Below are positions 1-8,864 of a DNA stretch of 62,312 nucleotides, piece after piece. How positions within the stretch are numbered: the first letter of the stretch is position 1; every line of letters begins with the position of its first letter. Below the pieces are notes generated by a model. The model did not search any database. It saw only the letters and a list, made by a program, of their open reading frames with translations, and was not told where the DNA came from. Source of the stretch: Candidatus Melainabacteria bacterium (GTDB lineage Bacteria > Cyanobacteriota > Vampirovibrionia > Obscuribacterales > Obscuribacteraceae); assembly GCA_003151275.1 (NCBI GenBank), contig PLXC01000080.1:23034-85345 (forward strand), in the 5' to 3' direction. The translations under genes and the position numbers were made by a program.

Positions 1-23
1 GCGACTGACTCGGAAGTTGTCAT
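1..23 (-). CDS. Start of a gene running off the left edge
   Basis: An ATG on the minus strand at 23-21 is followed by seven sense codons (M T T S E S V) before the window ends. A strong SD (GGAGAAGG on the minus strand, plus-strand 28-35) lies 4 bases upstream. Nothing can be said about the product. It reads in the same direction as the two genes to its right and might be distal in their operon, though a 404-base gap separates them. Confidence 0.4.
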
Positions 24-427
24 TTTTCCTTCTCCTAAAGATAAGAAACAAATCGTACAACGCGGAACCCTATTTGAGGCATGTCTAACCGCGCTCCATA
101 AGCCAATCTTAAGAGTTTGCGAATTTCTGGTTGATAGTTTTCGTTAACTCAGCTGCGTAACCATGATCGAGCATTCATCCTGAAAGAAGTGCAGAAATAC
201 CCGAGACTTTGTCTTTGAAAGCTTTTGGGATTGACTCACTCTGATCGATTCCCGCCATTTTCATTGGCGGAGCATTCTGCACTTCGAGCAACGCGTCGGT
301 GGTTGACCAAATCTTTACCGGCAAAGAATTCCTGATTTGCCGCGTCAAACCTGAATGATTGGCTGCAGTCTTGACAAGCGACTTGTTTTATCTCCGGAAA
401 CCCATTTTGAATATACCGATAACAGCT
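24..427. other. Intergenic stretch, no gene seen
   Basis: Besides the SD of the left-edge gene, I see no coding pattern, RNA gene or convincing terminator here. Short ORFs on both strands in this stretch lack SD sequences, run into the 3' end of the caspase-TPR gene, and have compositions unlike protein. Confidence 0.4.
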
Positions 428-2170
428 TTAGCGCGCCTTCAGTTCTTCCAGATGTGCTTTGGCTTTTAGACCGCGTGGATCGGATGGGGAGCAGATTTGT
501 AGGAAGTGATTCAATTCTGCGATCGCACCGTCGCGATCGCCGCTTTTCTCCATTGACTTGCTCAATAACCAATATACATTGGCGTCGCTAGGATCAAGCT
601 TGAGCGCCTGTTTGTAGGACTCCACAGCCGGAACTACATAACCCTGCACCATCAGCACCGACCCCAACGTGGTGTGCGCCGAAGCCGACTTCGGATCCAA
701 ATGCACAGCTTCTTTAGCTTGTGCCGCGGCTTGATCGACGTCGCCGCTCTTCATAAGCGCGTAGCTAAGCCGCTCTCGCGAATCGGAGCGGGCGGGATAG
801 AGATCAACCGCCTGCTCCAAGTAACCAACTGCCGCCGCTGGCTGATCGGCTGCCAGAGATTTATTGGAAAGCGCCATCAGCACCGACATGTCTTTAGGAT
901 TGAGTCTGTATGCCGTATTTAGCTCTTGCAGGCTGCTGTCTTTCTCACCAAGCTTATCCAGAATGCGTGCGTAATTAAGGTGGAACAGCTCATCGCTTGG
1001 ATTTACGGCAATCGCTCGTTTGTACATATCAGCCGCAGATTTCCAATCATCTTTGATGGTCAAAGCTGCTCCGCAGTCTGCAAGTGCGTCAGCGTATTTG
1101 GGATCGGCAGCGATAGCGAGTTTGTACTGCTCCAGGGCCTCGTCTGTTTTTCCTTCCGCGATCAATTTACTAGCTTTTAAATAGGCGCCCTCTGCAGAGA
1201 GAAAGGAACTCACGGAAGCTGGAAGATTGGCAACCTGCTCTGCCGGTGGTGCCCCAAGGACGAGTTCCGACCCTGTCCAGGCGGATTTCATTACTGGTAC
1301 TTGCTTCCTCCTAATACCAATCGAAGCAGTCTCCGACTCAGTTTTTTCCTTCGCAATAGCGAAAGCTTTGTTGAGAGAAATCAGCCCATCTTCCTGGCGA
1401 AGAGCGTTCGTTAGATTCTTGGAAAACGATGTGCTCCAGGTAATTTCGTTAGGTTGGCTGGACGACAGAATGATGAAACCATTGCCCAAAAGCACTTTGC
1501 CTAGGTCGAGATTATAGCTTTTGGGTGGTTGCCCGAGGGATTTTGCACCAGAATCCAATTCCGCCGCACCACTGTAAGCCGCTTGCAAAACAAGTAAAAT
1601 GCGATCGGAGTGAACGTTCTGCTTTAACGTGCTCATCAATGTTTGCATCGAGATGCAAGTTCCATAAATGTTATCGAGGGCGCAATCATAAGTGCATAAA
1701 TAGGTGTTACCGTCGGTTGTCGGGAAACCACTTGTAGCGATGTATACAACAACTAAATCATCGGGACCAACGGCGTTCCCCAGGAAGCTTGGACCCAGGG
1801 CGGTCATAATGCTCTGTCGTGGTGCACCAGCGTCGAGCAGTAACTTCACGTGATTGCGATCGAAACGACCACCATGCGGATCGACCAAATACTCGCCGAA
1901 TTCCTTGGCAGAGAGCGCCATGTCGCTGGCTTCAGTAGGCGTCAGGCGCCCTTCTTTGAACTTGGAAGCGCCTATGACGACCGCCCATTTTTGCTTAATC
2001 GGTCTGTTTGTACCGCGCGCGTTTGGATTCAAATCTTGAATCTTTGTGAACTCGATACCTGGCACCGCAGCCGGTGGCGCATCCTTAGTTGCTTGACACC
2101 ATGCAGGTAAGCATGACATTGACGTCGTCGTCACAGCCAACATTAGCAATAACCGTTCTAAGCGAAGCAT
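428..2170 (-). CDS. Caspase-like (C14) pseudo-protease with TPR repeats, exported
   Basis: This 580-aa protein has a hydrophobic N-terminal signal, a caspase/metacaspase p20-like domain at about residues 60-210 and a TPR array from about 235 to the end. The fold is recognisable from KWAVVIGASKF near the start, DDLVVVYIATSG and ILLVLQAAYSG. In active C14 enzymes the last two carry the catalytic His (xSGHG) and Cys (DACxSG). Here those positions are Ser147 and Ala198, and the usual Asp before Ala-Cys is Gln196. Both catalytic residues are therefore gone, so a scaffold or decoy role outside the cytoplasm is more likely than proteolysis (inference). ATG at 2170 was chosen because GAGG lies 8 bases upstream; a longer frame to 2236 would overlap the upstream gene. 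It follows that gene by 10 bases, so they are probably co-transcribed. Confidence 0.85.
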   Translation of the reverse strand: MLRLERLLLMLAVTTTSMSCLPAWCQATKDAPPAAVPGIEFTKIQDLNPNARGTNRPIKQKWAVVIGASKFKEGRLTPTEASDMALSAKEFGEYLVDPHGGRFDRNHVKLLLDAGAPRQSIMTALGPSFLGNAVGPDDLVVVYIATSGFPTTDGNTYLCTYDCALDNIYGTCISMQTLMSTLKQNVHSDRILLVLQAAYSGAAELDSGAKSLGQPPKSYNLDLGKVLLGNGFIILSSSQPNEITWSTSFSKNLTNALRQEDGLISLNKAFAIAKEKTESETASIGIRRKQVPVMKSAWTGSELVLGAPPAEQVANLPASVSSFLSAEGAYLKASKLIAEGKTDEALEQYKLAIAADPKYADALADCGAALTIKDDWKSAADMYKRAIAVNPSDELFHLNYARILDKLGEKDSSLQELNTAYRLNPKDMSVLMALSNKSLAADQPAAAVGYLEQAVDLYPARSDSRERLSYALMKSGDVDQAAAQAKEAVHLDPKSASAHTTLGSVLMVQGYVVPAVESYKQALKLDPSDANVYWLLSKSMEKSGDRDGAIAELNHFLQICSPSDPRGLKAKAHLEELKAR

Positions 2171-2180
2171 CAAAATGACC

Positions 2181-3953
2181 TCAATGATTAGATCCGTGCA
2201 AGAGCGAGATGCTCGCCGAAACCATTTCCCCAGCACTCGCGGCCATTAAGCGAACCAAACTGCTGTCGCTGGAATTGGCGACCTGAGACATTGCCGAAAA
2301 GTCATCAGGAATCATTACCGGTTTTGGATCATCCCACGACAGTTTCATGCGTGTCGGACAAAGATCTTTTGCACCGGTTTGATCAGCCGAGACAAAAGCA
2401 GTCATAGTGCGGTTTTGAAGCGACTCCGGTGTAACGTCAACTTTCACATTGGCAAATACGAGACCCAATTGTTCTGTTCCGGGGTGCTGGTCAAACTCCA
2501 TCCATCCGACAGTCGGAATGGGATAATCTTTTCCTCTAGTCAAATAATTCTGAACTCCATATTTGGCATTTGGAAAGAGAACGTCGCTTTTGCCGGTTGT
2601 TCCCGCCTTCATGACGAGATAGGCAAAGCCATCGCTTTGTGGAATCAAATGAAAACGAATCTTATCGCCAGATTCAAAACTCATCTTATTATTGCAGCGA
2701 AACACTTTACCTTTTCTGTCAAGTTCAATCCAGAAATTGATCTGCGGAGAACCTTGCGACTCAATTCGATGCTTGAATTCAGTGACTGGAACTTGCGCTG
2801 TCGCTAGCTTGTCCGCGTTAGCAGCTGCGGTATTTGCAACTGTAGCTCTAGATCCGTTCTCAGAACTACCGGCGCTAGCAACCTCCGTGTCCGAATATTC
2901 TTTCATAGATGCCACCACGGGCAGTTTGACCATAGAACTGGCGATAGTTGGATCGAGAGGAGTGACATTCTTATCGATCCACGTCGTCACGAAGCTCACG
3001 TCATCAGGTCTGAACTGATTTTCTTCAAACAATAGATGCTCGGAGTTCTTGCTCAAGACCAATTGTCGATTGGGCGTCGAAAGCCGTTCGAAAAGTTTCC
3101 AGGTTCCCTCAGGACGAATCAACTTATCGTTCGTGCCTTGTAAAAACAAAACCGGCGTGTCCTTTATCAGGTGAGCAACTTCTAGATTGCCCATCATAAA
3201 TAGGTCGAACTGCACAAAGTCCTTTGCCGAAAAGTAGGTTCGCATCAGCGGGTCGTTCTTCCACTCACTTCGCAGATCTTCCTTAGCTGAAATTTTCTGC
3301 ACAGCGGCGAAGGCGGCGCCATCCATCGGCTTACTGTATTCTCCGGTCACAGCACGCAGAACGGAATTTCTGGTGACCTTCTTTTCGCTGTCACTCATGG
3401 CAAAACGATCGCGCGCCGGCACTGCACAAATGAGCCCTGAAATCAGTCCGGGATAGAGTGCTGCCGCTCTCAGCGCAATGGCACCGCCCAGCGACTCTCC
3501 TAATAAGATCACAGGCAAACCAGGGTGATTCTTGTGAATTTGTTGGAGCGTAGCTTTGATGTCGACAAGATCGCCGTCGAAATCCATTCCTACGCGGCTC
3601 TTGTAGTCTTTTAGCTCGCCAAAGCCGCGCAAATCCGTCGCATACGTGGCAATACCGTTCTTCGCCATCTCCTTGCCGAACGCGGCATAACAGCCTTTGT
3701 GCAGGCTGAATCCATGAATACATAGCATTGCAACCCTGGGCTTGACATCAACCGAAGGCACCCATGCCACGCACGGGGCGGTTTTAGCAGCTTCGGTCGG
3801 CAAGCGAATCTGCTTGGAGCCGGTTGCGTTATTATCGCCGGCGCCGAAGGGTCCGCCGGTTTCCAGTCCTGTCGATTCAGCCGGAAGGGCACCTAAGTTA
3901 CACCCAAGAAGAGCCGCGAGTGCCAGTGTGATGATACTTTTGCGGACAAACAT
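2181..3953 (-). CDS. Lipoprotein alpha/beta hydrolase with DUF4384-like C-terminal domain
   Basis: This 590-aa protein starts with a signal peptide ending in a lipobox (LLGC, Cys18), so it is probably anchored to a membrane outside the cytoplasm. Residues about 60-330 are a monoacylglycerol-lipase-like alpha/beta hydrolase: CIHGF oxyanion region, nucleophile elbow GESLG (Ser154), acid in QGTNDKLI, and His in SEHLLFEE. The region at about 390-540 looks like DUF4384, with FWIELDRKGKVF, an SGDKIRFHL block and a later VGWMEFDQHPG block. DUF4384 is often fused to or encoded beside C14 caspase-like domains, and here the next gene is a caspase-like protein. The substrate is unknown. A paralogous hydrolase domain is present in the gene at 22758-24332. 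GAGGG precedes the ATG. Confidence 0.85.
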   Translation of the reverse strand: MFVRKSIITLALAALLGCNLGALPAESTGLETGGPFGAGDNNATGSKQIRLPTEAAKTAPCVAWVPSVDVKPRVAMLCIHGFSLHKGCYAAFGKEMAKNGIATYATDLRGFGELKDYKSRVGMDFDGDLVDIKATLQQIHKNHPGLPVILLGESLGGAIALRAAALYPGLISGLICAVPARDRFAMSDSEKKVTRNSVLRAVTGEYSKPMDGAAFAAVQKISAKEDLRSEWKNDPLMRTYFSAKDFVQFDLFMMGNLEVAHLIKDTPVLFLQGTNDKLIRPEGTWKLFERLSTPNRQLVLSKNSEHLLFEENQFRPDDVSFVTTWIDKNVTPLDPTIASSMVKLPVVASMKEYSDTEVASAGSSENGSRATVANTAAANADKLATAQVPVTEFKHRIESQGSPQINFWIELDRKGKVFRCNNKMSFESGDKIRFHLIPQSDGFAYLVMKAGTTGKSDVLFPNAKYGVQNYLTRGKDYPIPTVGWMEFDQHPGTEQLGLVFANVKVDVTPESLQNRTMTAFVSADQTGAKDLCPTRMKLSWDDPKPVMIPDDFSAMSQVANSSDSSLVRLMAASAGEMVSASISLLHGSNH

Positions 3954-4259
3954 GGCAGATCCCTCACTCTACTTCTGAGAAACAATTCTACGCGCTTGCC
4001 TAGCAATAAGGAATTCCTGAGAAGCTATCGCCATTGAATGAATATTTCGCCGCAGAAATAGCGAGCAATTGTTTAGTGGCTCGGAGGCTTCTGATATCTG
4101 GACAAAAATGCCTCGAAACATTATTAGTTCATCCGCTTAAGGTATCCACCAAGATAACGAACCATAATCGGTGCTCCCATTCTATTGTCCTAGGTACCCA
4201 GGAATGAGCGTTCCCTCTCTTAGTGTTAGAACGGTATCGAAGTATTTGGAGTCTAAGTT
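3954..4259. other. Divergent intergenic region before the permease
   Basis: It separates the minus-strand hydrolase from the plus-strand permease and must hold promoters for both, but I see no clear -35/-10 pair. It contains a 19-codon ORF (ATG 4204, stop TGA 4261-4263) that overlaps the proposed permease start and lies right against an AGGA; it is unproven. The SD GGAG at 4248-4251 belongs to the permease. Confidence 0.35.
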
Positions 4260-5708
4260 CTGAAAAAAACTGATGAGCAACATGATACTGAGCTGAGTAA
4301 ACTCGGCTACGCACAAGAATTATTTCGCACCATGGGTGGTTTTTCAAACTTCGCCATCGGTTTTTCTGTGGTTTCAGTACTTACAGGAGCGGTAACGCTT
4401 TACGATTACGGATTAAAAATGGGCGGACCGGCTGAGATGACCTTCGGATGGCCAATCGTCACCTTTTTCACGATGTTTGTTGTGTTAAGCATGGCAGAAC
4501 TTGCATCGTCGCTGCCGACTTCTGGAGCTATGTATCACTGGTCATGCGAACTTGGTGGCAAAACTTGGGGATGGTTCACGGCCTGGTTTGTGATTGTCGG
4601 TTACATAACGGCACTTGCTGGTATTGATTATGGATGCGCTAGCTTTCTGATGCCGATGCTCGGATTGGTCTCATCACAAACAAATTTATTGATTTTGTAT
4701 GCACTGCTGCTTGGCACTCACGGACTGATCAATCAATTTGGAATCAAGCTGGTTTCTTGGTTGAATGATTTTAGTGTTACAGTCCACATCGTTGGACTTG
4801 CCATCATGATTGGTGCACTGTTTCTTTTTGCACCAAAGCAGCCACCATCTTTCCTCCTCAGCACATTCACTGCAAATACGACTCCTTATCCTTATTGGTG
4901 CGCATTCATTTTGGGACTACTGCAAGCGCAATGGACTCTTTCTGGATATGATGCATCGGCGAGCGTCTCAGAAGAAACTCTCGATGCACGGTTGATGGTG
5001 CCATGGGGAATGGTTATCGCTGTAGTTGTCTCTAGTGTGGTCGGCTACATAATGCTAATCGCACTAACATTAGCAATTAAGGATGTGCATGGAGTTCTAA
5101 CCGCAACAGATGCCGGTGGCAACAGCATTCCCACCGTCGTAGAAATTCTTGTACAAGCGCTAGGCACCACTGCCGGACGCGCGGTATCGGTATTGGCAGC
5201 GATGGCTATGTGGTTCTGTGGTTTAGGTGCAGTGACCGGTTGCTCGCGCGTAATCTATGCCTTCGCACGCGATGGTGGCATGCCGTTTTCTGACGTATTT
5301 AAGAAAGTGCAATCGCAACATCACACTCCAGTAGCGGCGATTTGGTTCACCGTGTGCGCTGCATTCATTGCCGCCATCTACAGTGGTGCCTACGCAGTGA
5401 TCACTTCGATAAGTATGATTTGTCTTTACTTCGCATATATCACGCCGGTGTTCTTGTCATGGCGAGGAAGGAGTGTGACTCCTATTGTGAAAGGACCATG
5501 GCATCTTGGACGCTTTTCTCATTCAATAAATCTGATCGCCATTATCTGGACCGTCTTCATAACATCAGTTGTGAGTGTTGCCAACGATTTCAAAGCCGGC
5601 AAAACCATGGTCGGCTTGATCCTAATTCTTTCTGCCTGGTACTACTTCCGCGAGCGCAAACGCTTTGTAGGTCCGTCATGGATCGGCAAGGATTTAACGC
5701 AACCCTAA
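4260..5708 (+). CDS. APC-family amino acid/GABA/choline-type permease, probable CTG start
   Basis: This is a polytopic membrane protein of 482 aa from the proposed start, with about 12 hydrophobic segments. It matches the APC superfamily (eukaryotic-type GABA/choline/amino-acid permeases): GGFSNFAIGFSVVSVLTG in the first segment, then AELASSLPTSGAMYHW. The first ATG (4332) leaves out an in-frame stretch reading LSKLGYAQELFR, which family members carry just before this first helix. The frame is open back to a TAA at 4254 and holds no ATG, GTG or TTG there. CTG at 4260 sits 8 bases after GGAG (4248-4251), giving a normal N-terminus about 24 residues longer. Substrate cannot be told from sequence. 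A seven-A run just after the CTG makes an indel a possible alternative. Confidence 0.85.
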   Translation: MKKTDEQHDTELSKLGYAQELFRTMGGFSNFAIGFSVVSVLTGAVTLYDYGLKMGGPAEMTFGWPIVTFFTMFVVLSMAELASSLPTSGAMYHWSCELGGKTWGWFTAWFVIVGYITALAGIDYGCASFLMPMLGLVSSQTNLLILYALLLGTHGLINQFGIKLVSWLNDFSVTVHIVGLAIMIGALFLFAPKQPPSFLLSTFTANTTPYPYWCAFILGLLQAQWTLSGYDASASVSEETLDARLMVPWGMVIAVVVSSVVGYIMLIALTLAIKDVHGVLTATDAGGNSIPTVVEILVQALGTTAGRAVSVLAAMAMWFCGLGAVTGCSRVIYAFARDGGMPFSDVFKKVQSQHHTPVAAIWFTVCAAFIAAIYSGAYAVITSISMICLYFAYITPVFLSWRGRSVTPIVKGPWHLGRFSHSINLIAIIWTVFITSVVSVANDFKAGKTMVGLILILSAWYYFRERKRFVGPSWIGKDLTQP

Positions 5709-5760
5709 CGGCGCAACGCTAAACAGATGAGCTATCGCCGACTTCTGTTCGCCCATCAAC

Positions 5761-5766
5761 TATAAT
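5761..5766 (+). promoter_or_regulatory. Possible -10 element of the aldolase gene
   Basis: A perfect TATAAT lies 28 bases before the aldolase ATG. The candidate -35 (CGACTT, 5739-5744, spacing 16) is a weak match. This would give a short 5' UTR containing the SD AGGGGAG. Confidence 0.35.
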
Positions 5767-5794
5767 TAGACTCTTGGAAATTAGGGGAGTTGAT

Positions 5795-6544
5795 ATGAAG
5801 TCTTTCAAAGAGAAATTGAAACAAGGCCAGCCACTCATTGGGACACTTCTCTCAATTGGTTCTCCTTCCGTTTCCGAGGTGATTTCGCGTTGCGGGTTCG
5901 ATTGGCTCTGGATCGACATGGAGCATGCACCGCTCAGTCTTGAGCAGGTTCAGCAGTTGATGCAAGCGAAGAAAGGTGACTGCGCCGCTTTCGTGCGAAT
6001 TCCAGTAAATGATGAAACTTGGATCAAGCGTGTTCTCGATCTTGGCGCTGATGGGATTATCGTTCCGCAAGTCAAAACGGTAGAGGAAGCACGGCGAGCA
6101 GTGGCATCCGCCAAGTATCCACCGACAGGCACGAGAAGTGTTGGTTTAGCACGTGCATCCGGATTCGGTATGGATTTTGCAGAATACGTTCGCGACGCTA
6201 ACGACAAAACGCTAGTGCTGTTACAAATCGAACACACAGAAGGCGTTCAAAATATCAATGCAATTCTCAAAGTTCCGGGAATCGACGCGATAATAATTGG
6301 ACCTTACGACATGTCTGGTAGTTTTGCAAAACTTGGACAGATACAGGATCCCGATGTGCAGGCAGCAATCGAGGCCGTTCGCAAAACCTGCAAACAAAAT
6401 GGAACAGCGGTCGGTATCTTCTGCCTGCAAGCGGATCTTGCTCAAACCTATGTAAGGCAAGGATACGATCTTATCTGCTTGGGAGTCGACATCCATTTCA
6501 TGTGGAGCGCTGCCAAAGCCAGTCTTGAATCAGTTAGGCCATAG
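5795..6544 (+). CDS. HpcH/HpaI-family aldolase (class II pyruvate aldolase)
   Basis: This 249-aa protein is a metal-dependent aldolase of the HpcH/HpaI family, which cleaves or forms 2-keto-3-deoxy acids using pyruvate. Recognisable family blocks are FDWLWIDMEHAPLS near the start, GADGIIVPQVKTVEEA in the middle, and LLQIEHTEG and IIGPYDMSGS later, where the family has its metal-binding Glu and Asp. The longest frame begins at a TTG (5774), but ATG 5795 follows AGGGGAG (5783-5789) by 5 bases and is the better start. No pathway genes flank it, so the natural substrate is open. It may be co-oriented with the permease by chance, since a TATAAT lies between them. Confidence 0.9.
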   Translation: MKSFKEKLKQGQPLIGTLLSIGSPSVSEVISRCGFDWLWIDMEHAPLSLEQVQQLMQAKKGDCAAFVRIPVNDETWIKRVLDLGADGIIVPQVKTVEEARRAVASAKYPPTGTRSVGLARASGFGMDFAEYVRDANDKTLVLLQIEHTEGVQNINAILKVPGIDAIIIGPYDMSGSFAKLGQIQDPDVQAAIEAVRKTCKQNGTAVGIFCLQADLAQTYVRQGYDLICLGVDIHFMWSAAKASLESVRP

Positions 6545-6567
6545 TTGCGGTTCATAAATGAGGACGT

Positions 6568-7809
6568 CTAAGTGTGAAAAACGCGAGAATATGCCAGGAC
6601 ACGATAGTAATTATGGAAAGTAGATAGATCCATTTGAATCAAACCTTGTCCAAGATCGGTGACGCCTCCTTTGGTTTCTCCAGGTTTCGTCAAATTGGGA
6701 TGCTTTGGAGTCGGATTGTTATTCCCCCATGGATTACGAAGAATGATTTTGTTGTCTGCTGAGCAGGATATTACTGTGTACACGTGTTCCGGCACAATCA
6801 CTGATGGGGCGTTGGCTGGTGTTCCTGCCGTCATGACAATACGATTGTTACCGTTGTAGATCAGCAAATCATGCAGATTTTCCGTCGACACAGTCTTAAG
6901 TTCGAGTTCAACAGTAAGTGCCGAAGACTGAGGCCTAAACAGAACGGCACTGGCTTGATGACCGGTCATGGCTTGCAGACCTATTTGCAAATTAAGCATG
7001 CCGAATTGTGTCTGAAAACCGTTAGCCAATGCTCCATTGCCATCAACAAGTTTGCCATTTGGTAACGTATAACTAGGCGTTGTGTTCTTCAGAATAGGGT
7101 AACGCTCAAAAAAGGCAAGCTCAAGCACTCTAGCCCAAAGCGCGCTGTCTTTGGAGATCGGAGTCTTACGAGTAGCTGCCTGAGTGACTGTGTATTTTGT
7201 ATCGGGTGTGTCTGGAAAAATGACAGTATAGTTGACGGAATTTGGTGAAGTAATCATATCGGATATCAATCTGGCACCGGGGGCGGTTCTCGCGACAGCG
7301 GCGACGGCCGATTCAAACCAGCAGTTATCAATCTTACCTTGATCGACGCCGCTTGCCCCGCTTAGCAAACTGTCATTGCTGGCTGATGTTGCTTGATACC
7401 ACAGAATGGAAGCCGGTGGAAATGGATGATAGGCCAGGCATGGCTCAGGAGGCGCAGAACCGATCGGTGCCCGAAGAGGTGTGGTTGCTCCGGGAATGTT
7501 AAGTATGAGGGTACCGCCACGGTTGGTAGTTCCTACAATCAGCGACGAAGGTATACCGCCGCGGCCTCCAGATGGGAGGGAGTAGACTGGGTTGCCACTA
7601 AGATCCACGCCCAGAGGGGTGTGTGAGGAACTCCCCTGCGCGGCCGCATCATGACTTACAGAACCAGTGACGGTGCAAGCAATCAATGTTGAAAGAGCTA
7701 GGTTATACCAATTTCTAGTATATTTATGCTTCATAGACTGCGGAACTTTTGCCGGTGCCATGGTCATTGCGATCTTGTCATAAGGCGCCGAGAGAACATT
7801 CTTGTGCAT
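6568..7809 (-). CDS. Calpain-like (C2) cysteine protease, probably exported
   Basis: This 413-aa protein has a papain-fold calpain-type catalytic core. VDQGKIDNCWFESAVAA matches the calpain QGxxGDCWF block with Cys163. EHVYTVIS supplies His342, and ILRNPWGN supplies Asn359. All three catalytic positions are present, so it could be active. The first 60 residues hold a hydrophobic stretch followed by AAA, compatible with an unusual, late signal peptide or membrane anchor; residues 60-135 are Gly/Pro-rich. ATG at 7809 was chosen over a longer frame because AGGAG (plus-strand 7818-7822) lies 8 bases upstream. The TadE-like gene precedes it by 49 bases on the same strand, so a shared transcript is likely. 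Calpain-like domains are uncommon in bacteria. Confidence 0.8.
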   Translation of the reverse strand: MHKNVLSAPYDKIAMTMAPAKVPQSMKHKYTRNWYNLALSTLIACTVTGSVSHDAAAQGSSSHTPLGVDLSGNPVYSLPSGGRGGIPSSLIVGTTNRGGTLILNIPGATTPLRAPIGSAPPEPCLAYHPFPPASILWYQATSASNDSLLSGASGVDQGKIDNCWFESAVAAVARTAPGARLISDMITSPNSVNYTVIFPDTPDTKYTVTQAATRKTPISKDSALWARVLELAFFERYPILKNTTPSYTLPNGKLVDGNGALANGFQTQFGMLNLQIGLQAMTGHQASAVLFRPQSSALTVELELKTVSTENLHDLLIYNGNNRIVMTAGTPANAPSVIVPEHVYTVISCSADNKIILRNPWGNNNPTPKHPNLTKPGETKGGVTDLGQGLIQMDLSTFHNYYRVLAYSRVFHT

Positions 7810-7858
7810 AATTTTATCTCCTGAGTTTGGTATGGTTGGATTATTTTCTAGCAAATCA

Positions 7859-8584
7859 CTACCACTTAGTTGCGCCGCCTCCTGGACCAGAAGAAATGGC
7901 GGCTGGTGCGGAGTCTGCTCTCACTACTGTCACAGCGCCAACCATGCTCGGTCCGTTTAGGCGCGAAAACGGTACAGGGCTCTCTTGTGAGCTGGCTGAG
8001 CCGACGAGATAGTTGTAGCAGGGCACCATTGCCGTTCTCCACTGGGCTTGGTCTTGCGGATTGTTAGGATCCGCGCATTGGATCGACACTGCTCTCCAGC
8101 CTTGTGTAATTTCCTGAGCGGTAGTGGAGGCACTACTTGCCGCTAATGGAAATGGCAGTGTGCCACCATTCAGCAAGTGCAGTCCACTTACGGCCACTGT
8201 CACGGTGGTCACTGTGACACCGTTGGTCGAGGACACATCGGTCGCGGAAAATGAAGAGGAGGCAGGCAGATTGAGCGCTTGCAGCACGCTGTCTGCTACA
8301 GTTCTTGCCGTTGCCGCAGTTTTTGCGGCATCGTAATCGGTGCGCACCGCGCCAAGCCAATATCGTTGTCCTATGATGTATTGCGCGGCCTGTGTAGCTG
8401 CTACCTGCACTTTTTGCTGTTGCGAGATCACGATGCTAACGTTAACAAACAACAACAAACAGCCAACAAATATTCCCATAAGCAGCACCAGAAAAGCAGT
8501 GCCTTCAGCTAGTGCCTGCCCGGTTTGGTTACGCTGCCCGAAGCGAGGCGATTGTGAGCAGCGTGTATTGGTAATTGATTGCAT
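7859..8584 (-). CDS. TadE/TadG-like pseudopilin-type protein
   Basis: This 241-aa protein has a short, positively charged N-terminus and then TGQALAEGTAFLVLLMG, resembling the TadE/TadG start (GQ-x-x-x-E plus a long hydrophobic helix). A single membrane helix follows at about residues 25-50, then a Ser/Ala/Thr-rich exported domain. TadE-like proteins are minor pseudopilins of tight-adherence type IV pili. No other tad genes are visible here, so the role is uncertain. ATG at 8584 is supported by AAGAGG 7 bases upstream (plus-strand 8592-8597). The calpain-like gene follows 49 bases downstream. Confidence 0.65.
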   Translation of the reverse strand: MQSITNTRCSQSPRFGQRNQTGQALAEGTAFLVLLMGIFVGCLLLFVNVSIVISQQQKVQVAATQAAQYIIGQRYWLGAVRTDYDAAKTAATARTVADSVLQALNLPASSSFSATDVSSTNGVTVTTVTVAVSGLHLLNGGTLPFPLAASSASTTAQEITQGWRAVSIQCADPNNPQDQAQWRTAMVPCYNYLVGSASSQESPVPFSRLNGPSMVGAVTVVRADSAPAAISSGPGGGATKW

Positions 8585-8864
8585 TGTGCGACCTCTTGGT
8601 TGATATAGCGACAATAGGCGCAAAAAGTCATGCAATTGTGAGCAATTCCAAGTTCTGATGAAGTGATTTCGATTTCCCCTATCCTCTAAATTTCATGGCA
8701 TTTGGACGAGGCAGACTGAACGAGCAGGTCTTTCCCCACAATCTATGCGAGACGTCTCCTGACTCCTGAATTACCACTGGCGACTAGCAGCCGCGACCCA
8801 TGGGTATATCCTAAGCAGATCCCCGTGTGCGAGTAGTAACCAAGTAACTTTGGACGGCGATAAG

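Noticed and set aside
4204..4263. 19-codon ORF overlapping the permease start
   Set aside because: The AGGA lies directly against its ATG, too close to serve as an SD, and codon content is not biased toward any amino acid; kept only as a remark.
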